From: Primula veris
Lineage: Eukaryota; Streptophyta; Magnoliopsida; Ericales; Primulaceae
Reading direction: 5' to 3'
DNA length: 64,000 nt
NCBI GenBank assembly: GCA_963682055.1
Contig: OY821744.1
Location: 21,490,967-21,554,966 of the forward strand
This document shows, one piece after another, positions 1-11,714 of this stretch. Made by a program: the position numbers and the translations under genes. The notes beneath the pieces are model-generated. The model was not told where the DNA came from. It searched no databases and was given only the letters and a program-made list of their open reading frames with translations. Position 1 is the first letter of the stretch, and every line of letters begins with the position of its first letter.

Positions 1-162
1 CAAATAATCTGAAATGAGAGAGAGAACCTCTTCCGCCATGAGCTACAAGGGAATAACGTACGAAGCTTTACAAAAGATGGTAAAGATGGATCATGTTTAC
101 CTATAAGTTCTGCATGATTTCTTTTCACCAAACAAAACAACAATTATTAGCGACCATTGAAA

Positions 163-1199
163 CCAGATATTGAAGAGTGTTATTACGAGTGTCGACTTAT
201 ATTTTGTTTAAGTTCTAAAAGCACACGGAACATCATAACTAGAGACCACAGAGACCACTTCTGAGGAATAACATTTTATGCAAGACCGTGACGTCGCAAT
301 CCGCGACAACCATAAAAAAAATCATGTCAGAAAACACATACACATCACAACATGAAGAGGTTAAACAATTTAATAGCATTCAAATTATATCATCCACCAG
401 GAGAAGAAAGTAAACTTAAGAAACATTAAATCAGGTTACCATATCACCTTATATAACTCAAAAGGATCTTTTGTGGCTAGTGCTGACAGAATTTTTCAAA
501 AGAATGACTCACACCTAAGACTCGCATATAATACTCTGCAATTAAAAGTTGTGTAAGTGACTATAGGTAGTAGAGATTTTAGCACGGTTATATAAATATT
601 AGACAATAATGAAATCAAATTTATTGTTAAGCAGCCAGCCATCTTATACAACTTTCACTCATTTAGTCAACTTTCACTCTTATACAACCAGATATTGAAG
701 AGAGTTATTACGAGTGCCAACTTATATTTTGTTTAAGTTGTAAAAGCACACGGAACATCGTAACTAGAGACCACAGAGACCACTTCTGAGGAATAACATT
801 TTATGCAAGACTCACGACGTCGCAATCCGCAACAACCATAAAAAAAATCATGTCAGAAAACACATACACATCACAACATGAACATGAAGAGAGGTTAAAC
901 AATTTAATAGCATTCAAATTATATCATCCACCAGGAGAAGAAAGTAAACTTAAGAAACATTAAATCAGGTTACCATATCACCTTATAACTCAAAAGGATC
1001 TTTTGTGGCTAGCGCTGACAGAATTTTTCAAAAGAATGACTCACAGCTAAGACTCGCATATAATACTCTGCAATTAAAAGTTGTGTGACTATAGGTAGTG
1101 GAGATTTTAGCACGGTTATATAAATATCAGACAATGATGAAATCAAATTTATGGTTCAGCAGCAAGCCATCTTATACAACTTTCACTCATTTAGTCAAT
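163..1199. repeat. Tandem duplication, 525-bp period
   Basis: The block that begins CCAGATATTGAAGAG at 163 is repeated at 688. The two copies differ by a handful of substitutions and small indels. The paralogous copy near 30200 has the block only once, so this is either a gain here or a loss there. Confidence 0.85.
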
Positions 1200-1671
1200 T
1201 CTAGGTTTTAAGGTGAGCATGCACGCTTTAAGGACTAACACATATTTTCAATAATATGTCAAGAGTTCCCCAATATAAATACAGAAACAATAAAAAAAAA
1301 ATTGGATGTTGGGTATCATACACTGTCAAAAGACAAAAACCAATGTAAGAATCGAAGTGAAAGAACTTTAGTTGCTATAAATGACTTGACAATGATATTA
1401 TAAACCTCAAACGTAGATACAAAGGCCTTTCAACATACTTGACTGTACAACAGTAAGTTATTGTCACCTAAATGAATATATGCATAAGGCAATACAAGAT
1501 ATGTTTATATAGGGAAACACAAACGCTAATCAGGAGGCCACATACCTCTAAAGGGACAAGTAAAACATTCATAAGATTCGCAATTACAGTTTTATAATTT
1601 TAACCCATGAATGAACAAAGGGAAAAAATCCAATCTTAGCTCAAATCATGATGTAAGGATTGGAAATATTT

Positions 1672-2349
1672 AGTAGAATGACTTCAAACATCAAATAAGA
1701 ATCAGGAGACTTACAAAAATCTTTTTAGTAGAATGACTTCAAACATGAAATAAGAATTAGGAGACTTACAAACATCTCCCCAAACTCTTTCCCATGTAGT
1801 GAACCTGGATAGCCAATTAGAAACTAAATTGGTAGAACAAAAGATACAAAGACTAGCAGAGAAAAAGTGACTTGTCCGTCAATATGATTTCCGAATAAGA
1901 AATATGAAAATATATCAAATAATACCTACATGGTCTTATTTCATCAAACCTATCTAGAGTACACCTGGCAATTATAGTGAGTGGTTGACTGTAACGTCAA
2001 AATCAATTTTAGTAGAATGACTTCAAACATCAAATAAGAATCAGGAGACTTACAAAAATCTTTTAGTAGAATGACTTCAAACATGAAATAAGAATTAGGA
2101 GACTTACAAACATCTCCCCAAACTCTTTCCCGTGTAGTGAACCTGGATAGCCAATTAGAAACTAAATTGGTAGAACAAAAGATACAAAAACTAGCAGAGA
2201 GAAAGTGACTTGTCCGGCAATATGATTTCCGAATAAGAAATATGCAAATATAACAAATAATGCCAACATGGTCTTATTTCATCAAACCTATGTAGAGTAC
2301 ACCTGGCAATTATAGTGAGTAGTTGACTGTAACGTCAAAATCAATTTTC
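1672..2349. repeat. Tandem duplication, 339-bp period
   Basis: The block starting AGTAGAATGACTTC at 1672 starts again at 2011, directly after AAATCAATTTT. Each block also contains a smaller internal repeat of about 60 bp with the same start. The paralog at 31210-31555 has one block only. Confidence 0.85.
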
Positions 2350-3388
2350 GCCCTTTTGTTATGTGATTACAACAAAACAGCCACTCAGTGATGTATTACC
2401 ATACCGTATCATCACAAACCAAATAAGATTGATGCAATGAAATCGAATTGGGCATACCAACGACTTGATTTTCCGTTTTTTTAAAAGTAGAACAAATGTA
2501 AAAATTTCATGTACTTCTAACTGCAGGTACGAAAAATTACGGTTTTAAAAACAAGTAAAACAATGACTAGATTATTATTTGACACTGAATAAAATCCTAC
2601 TATGAGCAACCAAATAAAATAAGAGACTAATTTGAGATAAGGTTCAGTTACGAGTTCATGTAATCGGGACTCTAAAGGATGAAGACTTGTTGATTCAATG
2701 GAAGCATGGGTTCTAGAACTCAGACATTATAACATCAAACATTTGGAAGTATACATTACCAAAAAATGATCAAAAATAAAACTAAAAGACAAACAAAACC
2801 TGGTGGTAAAAGATTCACCATACAAAAAGGATGATTTCCTGGAGAGTGAGATGAAATTGCTTTAACGACTCCCTAGCCAATCATTGACTACACAATCTAC
2901 AAACAGAAAGGCAACATAAGGAAACGATGATCGAAGGTATCCAAACTTCTTATACCAGAATTCCATGAACAAGGCACTTATTACATAAACACGAGGATCT
3001 GAGGTCTGAGCCTTCTAAATCTTATTGGAAACAAGTGGATTATCTCTCAAGTACTTTAGTGAAAAAATGCATTCATTAATTAAAATACTATTACTCATTT
3101 TAAATATACACAAAAATCTGGTTCAGACAAACAATTTACATATGAAAAACAAGGAAAAGTGCTATTTTTTGGAAATAGAGGGAAAAAACTCCAATATCAG
3201 AAATTGCTACCACATTAAAATTTGGAAAAGTAAAATCCCATTCAAAAAAGTGATGGTGCATAAAACAGAAGATACTTTTACCCGTATTCCGAATCAAATA
3301 TCAATGGAAGATCTCCAATGAGGAACTTCACCTGCCTGGAAATTACGAGTTCCGTGACTATAAAAAATTGACTATAAAAAATCGAACA

Positions 3389-3610
3389 TTGTACTTAGAC
3401 TTCTCAAATGAAAATTGTTAATAAAAAATGGCGTTGTCATAAAATATAAAAAAAAAATATATCAGGAGATTCGGGATAAACTTATCCCGACCCTACGGGA
3501 TCCCGAAAAGTCGGGTCGGGGTCGGGATTTTTTTTTCACTTTCAAAAATAGTCGGGTCGGGATACGGGTTGAGTGTTTACATGTTGGGTCCCGATCCTAA
3601 CCCACCCCTG
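3389..3610 (+). mobile_element. hAT element, right-end fragment
   Basis: This is the last ~220 bp of the hAT element found complete at 40043-41083. It includes the subterminal GGGTCGGG repeats and the end CCCACCCCTG, followed by one side of its target duplication, GTTTAAAG (3611-3618). The left end is missing, so this fragment came by copying flanking DNA, not by transposition. Confidence 0.8.
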
Positions 3611-4487
3611 GTTTAAAGTTATATATTTTTTATTTTCTTTTTGTCATTTTCACCCTCACAGCTCAAGTTCCTACCATCATTAAAATTGGATAATTTTAAA
3701 GGTGAATTTATATAATCTATTCAAGTCCGGTGTGAAAATGATGTATAGTTAATTAAAGTAAATTAAGAAAATCATTAATATAATTTGTACACAATCTATC
3801 AAAACTAAATCAAGTATCTAATGGTAAAGTATCTGCCAACACAATTTGTTTGATTGATGAGTATCCATGAAGAATTTATAAGTAACTATTCCAATGTAGC
3901 CGAGCTAAAAGAACGAACTTCTATGTTGTAAGATAATAGGAAAAACATCTCTGTAAGTAGTTCTTCATGTTTTAGAAGTAAATATCCTAAAAAAACTATG
4001 GGAAGTTATGACTGTAAAAGAAAATTCGATGATGAAGTTTTTATCATTTAAATACGTCGAATTCAGAGAATGCCTCTTGTATATAAATATTTGGGAGTTA
4101 AAAGTGTAAAAAAAATATAGGAATTTATGATTGTAAAAGAAAATTCGATGATGAAGTTTTTATCATTTAAATACATTGAATTCAGAGAATGCCTCTTGTA
4201 TATAAGAATTTTGGAAGTTAAAGGTGTAACATGTTTTGACAGCAAATAGAAATTTTAACAATACTATTTAGTAAAACAAAAAAATCTATCATCTATAAAA
4301 AGTGGTGAAGTGCAAGTAAGTGAGAAGTGAAGACTTATATATATTTTAGATAAGAACTAGGAGGACCAAAAGTATAATTCAGTCCAAATATATGGTACTA
4401 TACTTGCAAATTAATAATCCATAAATCGACAAGAAGATCTTTGACTGAGTTTCGGTTTGACTTTTTATATAATAGTAGGCTGATTTC
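3389..4487. repeat. Segmental copy of 40870-41966
   Basis: From TTAGACTTCTC to TTTCAAATTA this stretch is nearly base-for-base identical to 40870-41966, with only a few differences over 1.1 kb. It carries the right end of a hAT element and that element's flank. It also contains a 119-bp internal tandem repeat (GAAAATTCGATG at 4020 and 4139), which the other copy shares. Both edges are abrupt: the left joins the duplicated unit and the right joins a truncated copia LTR with the shared bases AAATTA at the seam. No gene is visible. Confidence 0.9.
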
Positions 4488-5188
4488 AAATTATCTCTCT
4501 TCTCTCTAAACAGCATATATCTTTTTTACATAGCATATTAGAAAACAGAGAGAACCACCCACCAACAGTTCGACCTTGACTCGTCGCCAGTTTCCGGCGA
4601 GTCATCCGAGACGTTGTACCTTGGGATCGAAGCGCCAACGCAACCAGAAACATCAAGTTGGTTGGGCGAATATCGGTTAAGGGTATACTGTTAACAGTAG
4701 TCTCGTCTAATTTTATTTCTATTCTGTCCATTTTAATTTCCGCATTTAAATTTTGTTATTTACATTCTGTCCTTTCAATTCAGTATTTTAATTTGTTGTA
4801 CTTAGCTGTAGCTTTTCTATTCTGTTTGTACCTTTCTGTAATTTCTTTAAAGTTCTGTTTTTTGCTGTAATTTCAATTCTGTAATTTAATTCAGTAATTA
4901 GAATAGTTTCAATTCAGTCGTGTTATTTCAATTTCAATCAGAACAGTCCGGCTGTTAAGTTTATACTTTCCAGTCCGGCAGTTTCTATTTATTGCAATTC
5001 AGTACATCAGATTATTAATTAATAATAATCTGAATAACGTTTGCTTTAATTACTTTTTAGTACCTACATGCTGTAATCAGTAATTTTCGTTCCAATTCGA
5101 AATTAATAAAGATTACACTGGTTTTGTTTAATTATTGTTTAGTCCTTTTATTATTGTTTAATTGTTATTTTGTACACGGAAACCAACA
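4488..5188 (+). repeat. Partial 5' LTR (R-U5 only)
   Basis: It aligns to 11001-11714 of the 3' LTR and ends with the same CCAACA. The 680 bp that correspond to U3, including the TATA box, are absent. The boundary falls about 38 bp after the start of the TATA box in the intact LTR, close to where transcription would begin. Confidence 0.9.
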
Positions 5189-5551
5189 ATCTTAACCGAT
5201 ACTCTGTTGTTTCTTTCGTGTATTAATTAATACAATTTTTATTTTATTTAAAAAAAGGAATAATGCTTTTTTTGTTTTCAATTCTAAATTATATTAGAAT
5301 TTGATTTACAAAGAAAAATTCCAAACAGTTTAATTTTGTTTTTAGAATCTTGTTGATACCAACCGTATTGGTATTCAATAAGAATCAATTTTAATCCTTT
5401 TTTATATCAACCGTATTGGTATTCAAAAGGGAAACCGTTATATTTATTTGTTGAAATAAAATTCTTTTACAAACCCAAATATTAGCTTTGGTGTTTTGTT
5501 TATAGAATTTATTGTACACGTATCTCATACATTTTTGTGTTGTCGTTTCAG
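5189..5551 (+). other. copia untranslated leader
   Basis: This AT-rich stretch lies between the 5' LTR and the gag start. No canonical initiator-Met primer site (TGGTATCAGAGC) follows the LTR, so the primer is unclear or the site has decayed. A 48-bp repeat (AACCGTATTGGTATTCAA at 5361 and 5409) forms a small inverted repeat, ATACCAA/TTGGTAT. The leader ends in TCGTTTCAG directly before ATG, which resembles an intron 3' splice site. Confidence 0.6.
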
Positions 5552-6600
5552 ATGACAAACACATCGCCTATTGAGTTGCCTATCGGAAGTGAGCATGACC
5601 TAGTGGTTGGTGGAACTGTCCATAACACTGGGGGTGATGCGAATATGGGGGCTAATGCCGAGGACGTAGATGCGGCGGCTGCGGCAATGGTGGATGCTAC
5701 GGCCAAAGCTGAGGCTGCGGCCGAAGCAGCCGCTACGGCCAAGGCTGCGGCTAGAGCCAAGGCTGCGGCTAAGGGCAAGGCACCGATGTATTTGGCTGTG
5801 CCTACTTTGCCGACTTCTCATATGGAGAAACCGGAAAAATTCAGGGGAGACAACTTTAAACGTTGGCCGCAAAAGATGCTGCTTTATCTCACGACCTTGA
5901 ATCTGACCAGGTTTCTAAAGGAGACTGCTCCAGTCCTAAGCGAGGACGATCTGGACAAGCAGTCATTCTCTGCAGTTGAGGCATGGAGACATGCCGACTA
6001 CCTATGCAAAAACTATATCATGTGTGCTCTAGATGACACGCTGTTCAGTATTTTCGAGCCCAAAGCTACTGCAAAGGAGCTGTGGGAAACTCTCGAAAAC
6101 AAGTACAAAGTGAATAACACTGGCACAAAGAGATTTGTTGTCACGGACTTTCATGAGTATCGTATGACTGACAGCAGGGGTGTCATGGAGCAAGTTGAGA
6201 AGCGTCATTTACCATCGCTTTGAGGCTGAGGGGCTAGTGATTAATGAGCCTTTCCAGGTGGCACTCATGATTGAGAAATTGCCACCGTCTTGGAAAGACT
6301 TTCAAAACTACCTAAAGCACAAGCGAAAAGAAATAAGGCTGGAGGGGCTCATTGAGAAGCTCAATATCGAGGTGAGCAACCGTCACTCCGTGAGGAGAGT
6401 CGGTGGTGCTAACATCCCGATGGCAAAGGCCAATGTGGTCGAAAGCTCCAACGTCAAACGGAAACGTTTTGACAACGGAGGCAGTGCTGTTGTCACAAAG
6501 AAATTTGCGGGAACCTGCTTTGTGTGTCAGGACCGGCCATCGTGCCGCAGACTGTTATGACAATAAAGGCGCTGTTAAGCCTAAGTCCCCCCCCCCCCCC
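5552..6600 (+). pseudogene. copia gag (UBN2-type capsid), broken
   Basis: The ATG at 5552 is the natural start; an upstream in-frame GTG has no support. The first ~90 residues are acidic, then Ala/Lys-rich and low-complexity. They are followed by a gag core with FRGDNFKRW and KELWETLENKYKV, typical of plant copia gag (UBN2/DUF4219-like). Gag packages element RNA into cytoplasmic particles. One frameshift near 6198-6205 moves the core into another frame, where it continues through about 6525 with LPPSWKDFQNYLKHKRKEI. A second shift (6527-6533) splits the CCHC zinc knuckle between CFVC and GHRAADC. A third lies in an 18-C run at 6587-6604. Sequencing error could explain the last, but not all three comfortably. 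Confidence 0.88.
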
Positions 6601-6604
6601 CCCC

Positions 6605-8770
6605 AGGAACTTCAAGGGCAAGGGGAAGAGGAGAGCTTCAGCTCAGGCACATCTGGCCGAGGGAGGACGAGATGATGACCATTTCACTGATGTGGTCTCT
6701 GAGGTGAATCTTGTGGGGAGCAACCCCAAAGAGTGGTGGCTGGATACAGGCGCCACAAGTCACATCTGCTCAACACGATGGATGTTTAAGACCTACGAGG
6801 CGGTAGAGGGAGAAAACTGCTTCATCGGAAATTCTGCTACTTCCAAGGTGGAAGGAAAAGGAATGGTGGTGATGAAGATGACCTCGGGAAAAGAGCTGAG
6901 GTTGACTAATGTGCTCCATGTTCCGGATATACATAAGAATCTGGTATCCGGATCGGTGATGGTGAAGAACGGGTTCAAGCTGGTTTTAGAATCCGATAAA
7001 ATTATAATCACCAAAAATGGTGTCTATGTAGGTCGTGGCTATATGACCAACGGCATGTTTAAGTTAAACGTAGGGACACCTGCTCCCAATAAAGGTGCTA
7101 AAGTTGAGGCTAACACTAGCGATGTAATGATTGTTGACCAAGAGGCCAATCAAAATTCTAATTTTGATTATTTATTTGAGTCATTTGGTATATTAGGTCA
7201 TGTCAATTATAATTCTTTAAAGAAATTAATATCACTAAAACTAATACCAAATTTCGTTTTTGATAAGCAACACAAATGTGAGATTTGTGTAGAGGTAAAA
7301 TTAACGAAATCATCGTTTCAACATGTTGAACGAGAAAGTGAACCTCTCGGTCTAATACACACGGATGTATGCGACTTAAATTTTATACAAACACGAGGAG
7401 GGAAAAGGTACTTTATCACCTTTATAGATGATTGTACTAGATACTGTTATGTTTACTTAATGAGAAGTAAAGACGAAGCAGTAGAGAAATTCGCTCTTTA
7501 TAAGACCGAAGTTGAAAATCAACTCAATAGAAAACTTAAAACATTGAGAAGTGATAGAGGCGGTGAATTTGAATCACCGTTTGAGCAGATATGCACTGAA
7601 AGCGGCATTATACATCAAACCACAGCCCCATACACTCCCGAGCAAAATGGGGTTGCTGAGCGTAAAAATAGAACGCTAAAGGAAATGATGAATGCTATGC
7701 TAATCAGTTCTGGGTTACCCCAGAACATGTGGGGGGAAGCGATACTTTCCGCAAACTATGTTTTAAACAAGTTACCACATAAGAAGCGAGAAACGACTCC
7801 ATATGAATTATGGAAAGGTCATCAACCTAGTTATAAGAACCTGCGGGTTTGTGGTTGTCTCGCGAAGGTCCTAGTTCCCACTCCTAAGAGGATGAGAATT
7901 GGTCCTAAAACGGTGGACTGTGTGTTCATCGGATATGCACATAATAGTAGTGCATATCGGTTTCTTGTACACAAGTCGGACAATCCCGATGTGCATGTAG
8001 ATACGTATATGGAAAGCCGAGAGGACTCTTTCTTTGAGGATATCTTTCTTCGAAAATTACCTACATCTGTACCAACTCAAGAGTTGAACAGTGAAGGAAA
8101 TGTGGGGGCAAGTGAACCGACAGAGGAAGAGGAAGAGCCTCGACGCAGCAAAAGGGCAAGGAAGGAAACTTCCTTTGGACCTGATTTCTTAACCTTCACG
8201 GTTGAAGGCGAACCGATGACATATAAACAAGCTATGTCAACACCGGATTCCCAATATTGGGAAGAAGCTATTCAAAATGAGATTGAATCAATCCTGCAAA
8301 ACCACACTTGGGAACTAGTGAATCTTTCGAAAGGATGTAAGCCCCTAGGTCACAAGTGGATCTTCAAGAGGAAGTTAAGTGTTGATGGCACGATTGAGAA
8401 ATACAAGGCGAGACTTGTAGTAAAAGGCTTCAGGCAAATGGAAGGTGTCGATTATTTTGACACGTATGCTCCTGTCTCCAGGAAAACGTCTATCAGAATC
8501 GTCATTGTTCTCGCAGCTTTGTTTGATATGGAAATACATCAAATGGATGTAAAGACGGCGTTTCTAAATGGAGAACTGGAAGAAGAGATTTACGTGGAAC
8601 AACCGGAAGGGTTTGTAGTTCCTGGTAAAGAGCGCCAAGTGTGCAAACTTGTAAAGTCTCTATATGGACTCAAACAAGCGCCAAAGCAATGGCACGGGAA
8701 GTTTGATAGAATTATGCTATCAAACGGTTTTCGCATTAATGAGTGCGATAAATGTGTCTACTCTAAATGA
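6605..8770 (+). pseudogene. copia pol: protease, integrase, RT N-part
   Basis: One open frame covers protease through most of reverse transcriptase. The aspartic protease motif WLDTGATSHIC has its Asp codon at 6743. The integrase zinc finger keeps GHVN and CEIC, but the first His of the usual WHxRLGH is replaced (FGILGH), so zinc binding is doubtful. The integrase core is complete: Asp in HTDV (7364), Asp in RSDRGGEF and Glu in QNGVAERKN, the last two 35 residues apart (DD35E). Reverse transcriptase follows, with LVVKGFRQ, MDVKTAFLNG and LYGLKQAP. The frame ends at a TGA (8768-8770) just ahead of the YVDD catalytic box. The same frame resumes after it, so this is a nonsense mutation and not the natural end. 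Confidence 0.92.
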
Positions 8771-9697
8771 AGTGGAAGAGACTGTGTCGTAGTCTGTCTC
8801 TATGTGGATGACATGATTATAATTGGAAGTACTGATAGAATCAGCTCCACAAAGAAAATGTTATCACAACACTTCGATATGAAGGATCTGGGTATAGCTG
8901 ATGTAATACTTGGTATGAAGATTACCAAAACATCAGAGGGGTATGCCTTGTCACAAGGTCACTATGTTAAACAAGTACCAGAAAAATTTGATAAGGGCAG
9001 TAAAGCGATGTCTAGAACCCCAATTGAGTTCAACTGTAACCTGAAAAAGAATTTCGGTAAGAGTGTGAATCAATTGGAGTTCTCTCGAGTCATAGGCAGT
9101 CTGATGTATATAATGAATTGCACTAGACCAGACATAGCAAACTCAGTGATTAGACTGAGCAGGTAGACCAGCAATCCGAATGAGGAACACTGGAAGGCCA
9201 TAATGAAATTTCTCAGATATATGAGGTTTTTAGCCGATTACGGGCTGCACTATACCAGATATCCAGCGGTACTGGAAGGGTACTCAGATGCCAACTGGAT
9301 ATCAGACTCCAATAGCACAAGGTCCACGAGTGGATATGTGTTTATAATGGGAGGAGCTGTTGTGTCTTGGAGATCCTCCAAACAGACGTGTATTGCAAGG
9401 TCAACTATGAAATCTGAATTCATAGCGTTAGACTTAGCAACCGAAGAGGCAGACTGGCTGAGAAGTCTTTTGGAAGGAATTCCAATGTGGCCAAAACTTG
9501 TTCCCGCAATAAGCATGTATTGTGATAGTCAATCAGCTATTGCGCGGGCTCAGGATCATATGTATAATGGAAAGTCTCGACATATACGTCGGAGACATAA
9601 ATCCGTAAGGGAATTGTTATCCAACGGTGTGGTATATTTAGATTTTGTGAAATCAAAGGAAAACATAGCGGATCCATTAACAAAAGGCTTGACTTAA
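8771..9697 (+). pseudogene. copia pol: RT catalytic box and RNase H
   Basis: This continues the pol frame beyond the TGA. YVDD, the polymerase active site, is at 8801-8812. A TAG at 9164-9166, also in frame, interrupts the connection between the domains. RNase H follows with Asp in YSDANW, Glu in KSEFIAL and Asp in CDSQSAI, and the frame ends with the family-typical ADPLTKGLT and a TAA at 9695-9697. The two stops are the only defects I see in this part, which otherwise looks conserved and points to moderate age. Confidence 0.92.
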
Positions 9698-10311
9698 GTA
9701 GGAGTCGAGACGTCATCGAATGGAATGGGATTAAAGCCCATTAAATTGGTGGCCCCCCCATAGGCAACCCAACCTAAACGGAATATTTTCTGATAGGTTC
9801 AAAGGGAAACTGAACTGTGAGGGAAACCGAACAAAGCACTCGGGAACCTGGAGTTCCCAGCCCATTTATGCAATGACAGAGTGATAGACCTGTACCATTG
9901 TAAGGGTGAGCTTGAGGCTCTTAATGATCCAAGTAACTCGACGGTCGAGTAAAGTGAGTCAGGACACTTTCGACTTGAAACACCTATAATGAGTGTGTAA
10001 GGCCGGTACCATGTGATGAGCTTGGGCTAATTCACTAGAGCACTCAATTGAAGTTTCCAAGGCAGTCCAGGCCAAATATGGACAACAACTAAAGGGCCTA
10101 GTATGTGGGTAGAGAGGGAACTGTGCGAGTGCCATTCTGGGATACACAAAGCTTGATGGTTCAAAGCTTTACAGCTACCTAATAGCAGTATTCTGGGTGG
10201 TACTCCGATAAGGCAGGTTCAAGGCGCGCGCTACCTGACCTTAGGCAGTGAACTTTTGCGGTTCTCTTGATTTGCATTTAGGACATGGGCTTTCGAGCCA
10301 ATTGCATTCAT
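9698..10311 (+). other. copia 3' untranslated region
   Basis: This is the noncoding stretch between the pol stop and the polypurine tract. A short C-run sits near 9753-9759. No open frame or other element is evident. Confidence 0.7.
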
Positions 10312-10320
10312 GTGGGGGAT
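10312..10320 (+). promoter_or_regulatory. Polypurine tract of copia element
   Basis: GTGGGGGAT lies directly against the TGTTGG start of the 3' LTR. This is the expected position of the RNase H-resistant primer for plus-strand synthesis. Confidence 0.75.
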
Positions 10321-10734
10321 TGTTGGAAAAATTGTTGGAAAACATGTATATTAAACATGGTTGTTCTGAGTGGTCAGGGACCATCTTTGAGTCAATATTC
10401 AATGCGACTACTCAGAATTTCTGAAGCCGTACTCAAAGCGTTTGAGTAGCTCGTGTGACGAGCTTCGCAACGGTATATCACATGACCTATTCGGAGAATG
10501 GGTGTGAATGATAATTGGACTCGAAGGTTGGTACTCGAAAGAGGGAATAAAACCAAATCTGGAAAATGGAAAAGAAAGTGGGATTAAACCATGAGGGTTA
10601 TCCCACATTGTAAAATCAAGAGTGATTTTTACACTATAAATACAAGCCCATCCCATGTAGTTGTTAAACTAATCAAGTCCACATACCCATGAGTAGGTTA
10701 GTGTGTACCACACGCGCGCGCTCACTCGGCTCTC

Positions 10735-10766
10735 GGGATTTGGGATTTGGGATTTGGGATTTGGGG
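10735..10766 (+). repeat. GGGATTT microrepeat in U3
   Basis: Four to five tandem copies of a 7-bp unit lie in U3, followed by looser GGGTCTTG repeats up to about 10810. They resemble but do not equal the plant telomere repeat. Confidence 0.7.
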
Positions 10767-10961
10767 AATGTCTCGGATCTCGGGTCTTGTGTATTGGGTC
10801 TTGGGTCTTGTACTAAACTGAAAAAGGGACTTTTGTATATTTACAAGAGAAGTCCCTAGAGTTCCAGAAAGTTTAAAACTCCAGCAGTAATGGAGACGGA
10901 TTCTGGGGATGTAACTCCCAGAATTAAATGACCACAATTAATTCTGCGGTTTCAGAATTCC

Positions 10962-11001
10962 TCTATAAAGAGGCAGCCTTCCCTCACATATTAATACACG
11001 A
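10962..11001 (+). promoter_or_regulatory. LTR TATA box and predicted start site
   Basis: CTCTATAAAGAGG at 10961-10973 is a good plant TATA box. Transcription should begin 30-38 bp downstream, at about 10993-11001, which is where homology to the truncated 5' LTR starts. Confidence 0.55.
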
Positions 11002-11714
11002 AATTATCTCTCTTCTCTCTAAACAACATATATCTTTTTTGCATAGCATATTAGAAACCAGAGAGAACCACCCACCAACAGCTCGACCTTGACTCGTCAC
11101 CAGTTTCCGGCGAGTCATCCGAGATGTTATATCTTGGGATCGAAGCGTCAACGCAACCAGAAACATCAAGGTGTTTGGGCGAATATCGGTTAAGGGCATA
11201 CTGTTAACAGTAGCCTCGTCTAATTTTATTTCTATTCTGTCCATTTTAATTTCCGCATTTAAATTATGTTATTTACATTCTGTCCTTTGAATTCTGTATT
11301 TTTAATTCAGTATTTTAATTTGCTGTACTTAGCTGTAGCTTTTCTATTCTGTTTGTACCTTTCTGTAATATCTTTAAAGTTCTTTTTTTGCTGTAATTTC
11401 AATTATGTAATTTAATTCAGTAATTAGAATAGTTTCAATTCAGTCTTGTTATTTCAATTTCAATCAGAACAGTCCGACTGTTAAGTTTATACTTTCCAGT
11501 CCGGCAGTTTCTATTTATTGCAATTCAGTACATTAGATTATTAATTAATAATAATCTGAATAACGTTTGCTTTAATTACTTTTCAGTACCTACATGTTGT
11601 AATCAGTAATTTTCGTTCCAATTCGAAATTAATAAAGATTACACTGATTTTGTTTAATTATTGTTTAGTCCTTTTATTATTGTTTAATTGTTATTTTGTA
11701 CACGGAAACCAACA

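Larger units (their letters stand above)
1..3368. repeat. Anonymous duplicated unit, copy 1
   Basis: This stretch holds no convincing gene. From base 1 it matches 30045 onward, then 33462-34440, apart from a solo LTR that interrupts the later copy. Its 3' third (from about 2299) also matches 16069-17160. Homology stops near 3368, just after a shared ACGAGTTCCGTGACTATAAA stretch. A 98-codon open frame near 3025-3321 recurs in the other copies (16817, 34100), but it is AT-rich and low-complexity and matches no family I know, so I treat it as chance. The unit may be decayed host DNA or an unrecognised repeat. Confidence 0.8.
4488..11714 (+). mobile_element. Ty1/copia retrotransposon, 5' truncated
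   Basis: The order is partial 5' LTR, leader, gag, protease, integrase, reverse transcriptase, RNase H, polypurine tract and full 3' LTR. Integrase before reverse transcriptase is the copia order. The 3' LTR begins TGTTGG and ends CCAACA, the usual copia palindromic ends. The reading frames are broken by about three frameshifts and two stops, so the element is dead, yet most catalytic motifs survive. The two LTRs differ by a few percent by eye, so it is not a fresh insertion. No target duplication can be tested because the 5' terminus is missing. Confidence 0.93.
10321..11714 (+). repeat. Complete 3' LTR of copia element
   Basis: The 1394-bp LTR runs from TGTTGGAAAAATTGTTGG to GGAAACCAACA. 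U3 holds a short GGGATTT repeat and a TATA box; the R-U5 half (from about 11001) matches 4488-5188. U5 contains a palindrome around AATCTGAATAACG. It is long for a copia LTR but within the plant range. Confidence 0.92.

Noticed and set aside
3025..3321. 98-codon frame conserved in three unit copies (also 16817, 34100)
   Set aside because: Conservation follows from recent duplication; differences are not concentrated at third positions and composition is AT-driven.
5548..5872. Antisense Ala- and Arg-rich frames over gag
   Set aside because: They mirror the GC-rich Ala tract of gag on the other strand.
10735..10766. Interstitial telomere repeat
   Set aside because: The unit is GGGATTT, not GGGTTTA, and it is a short run inside an LTR.
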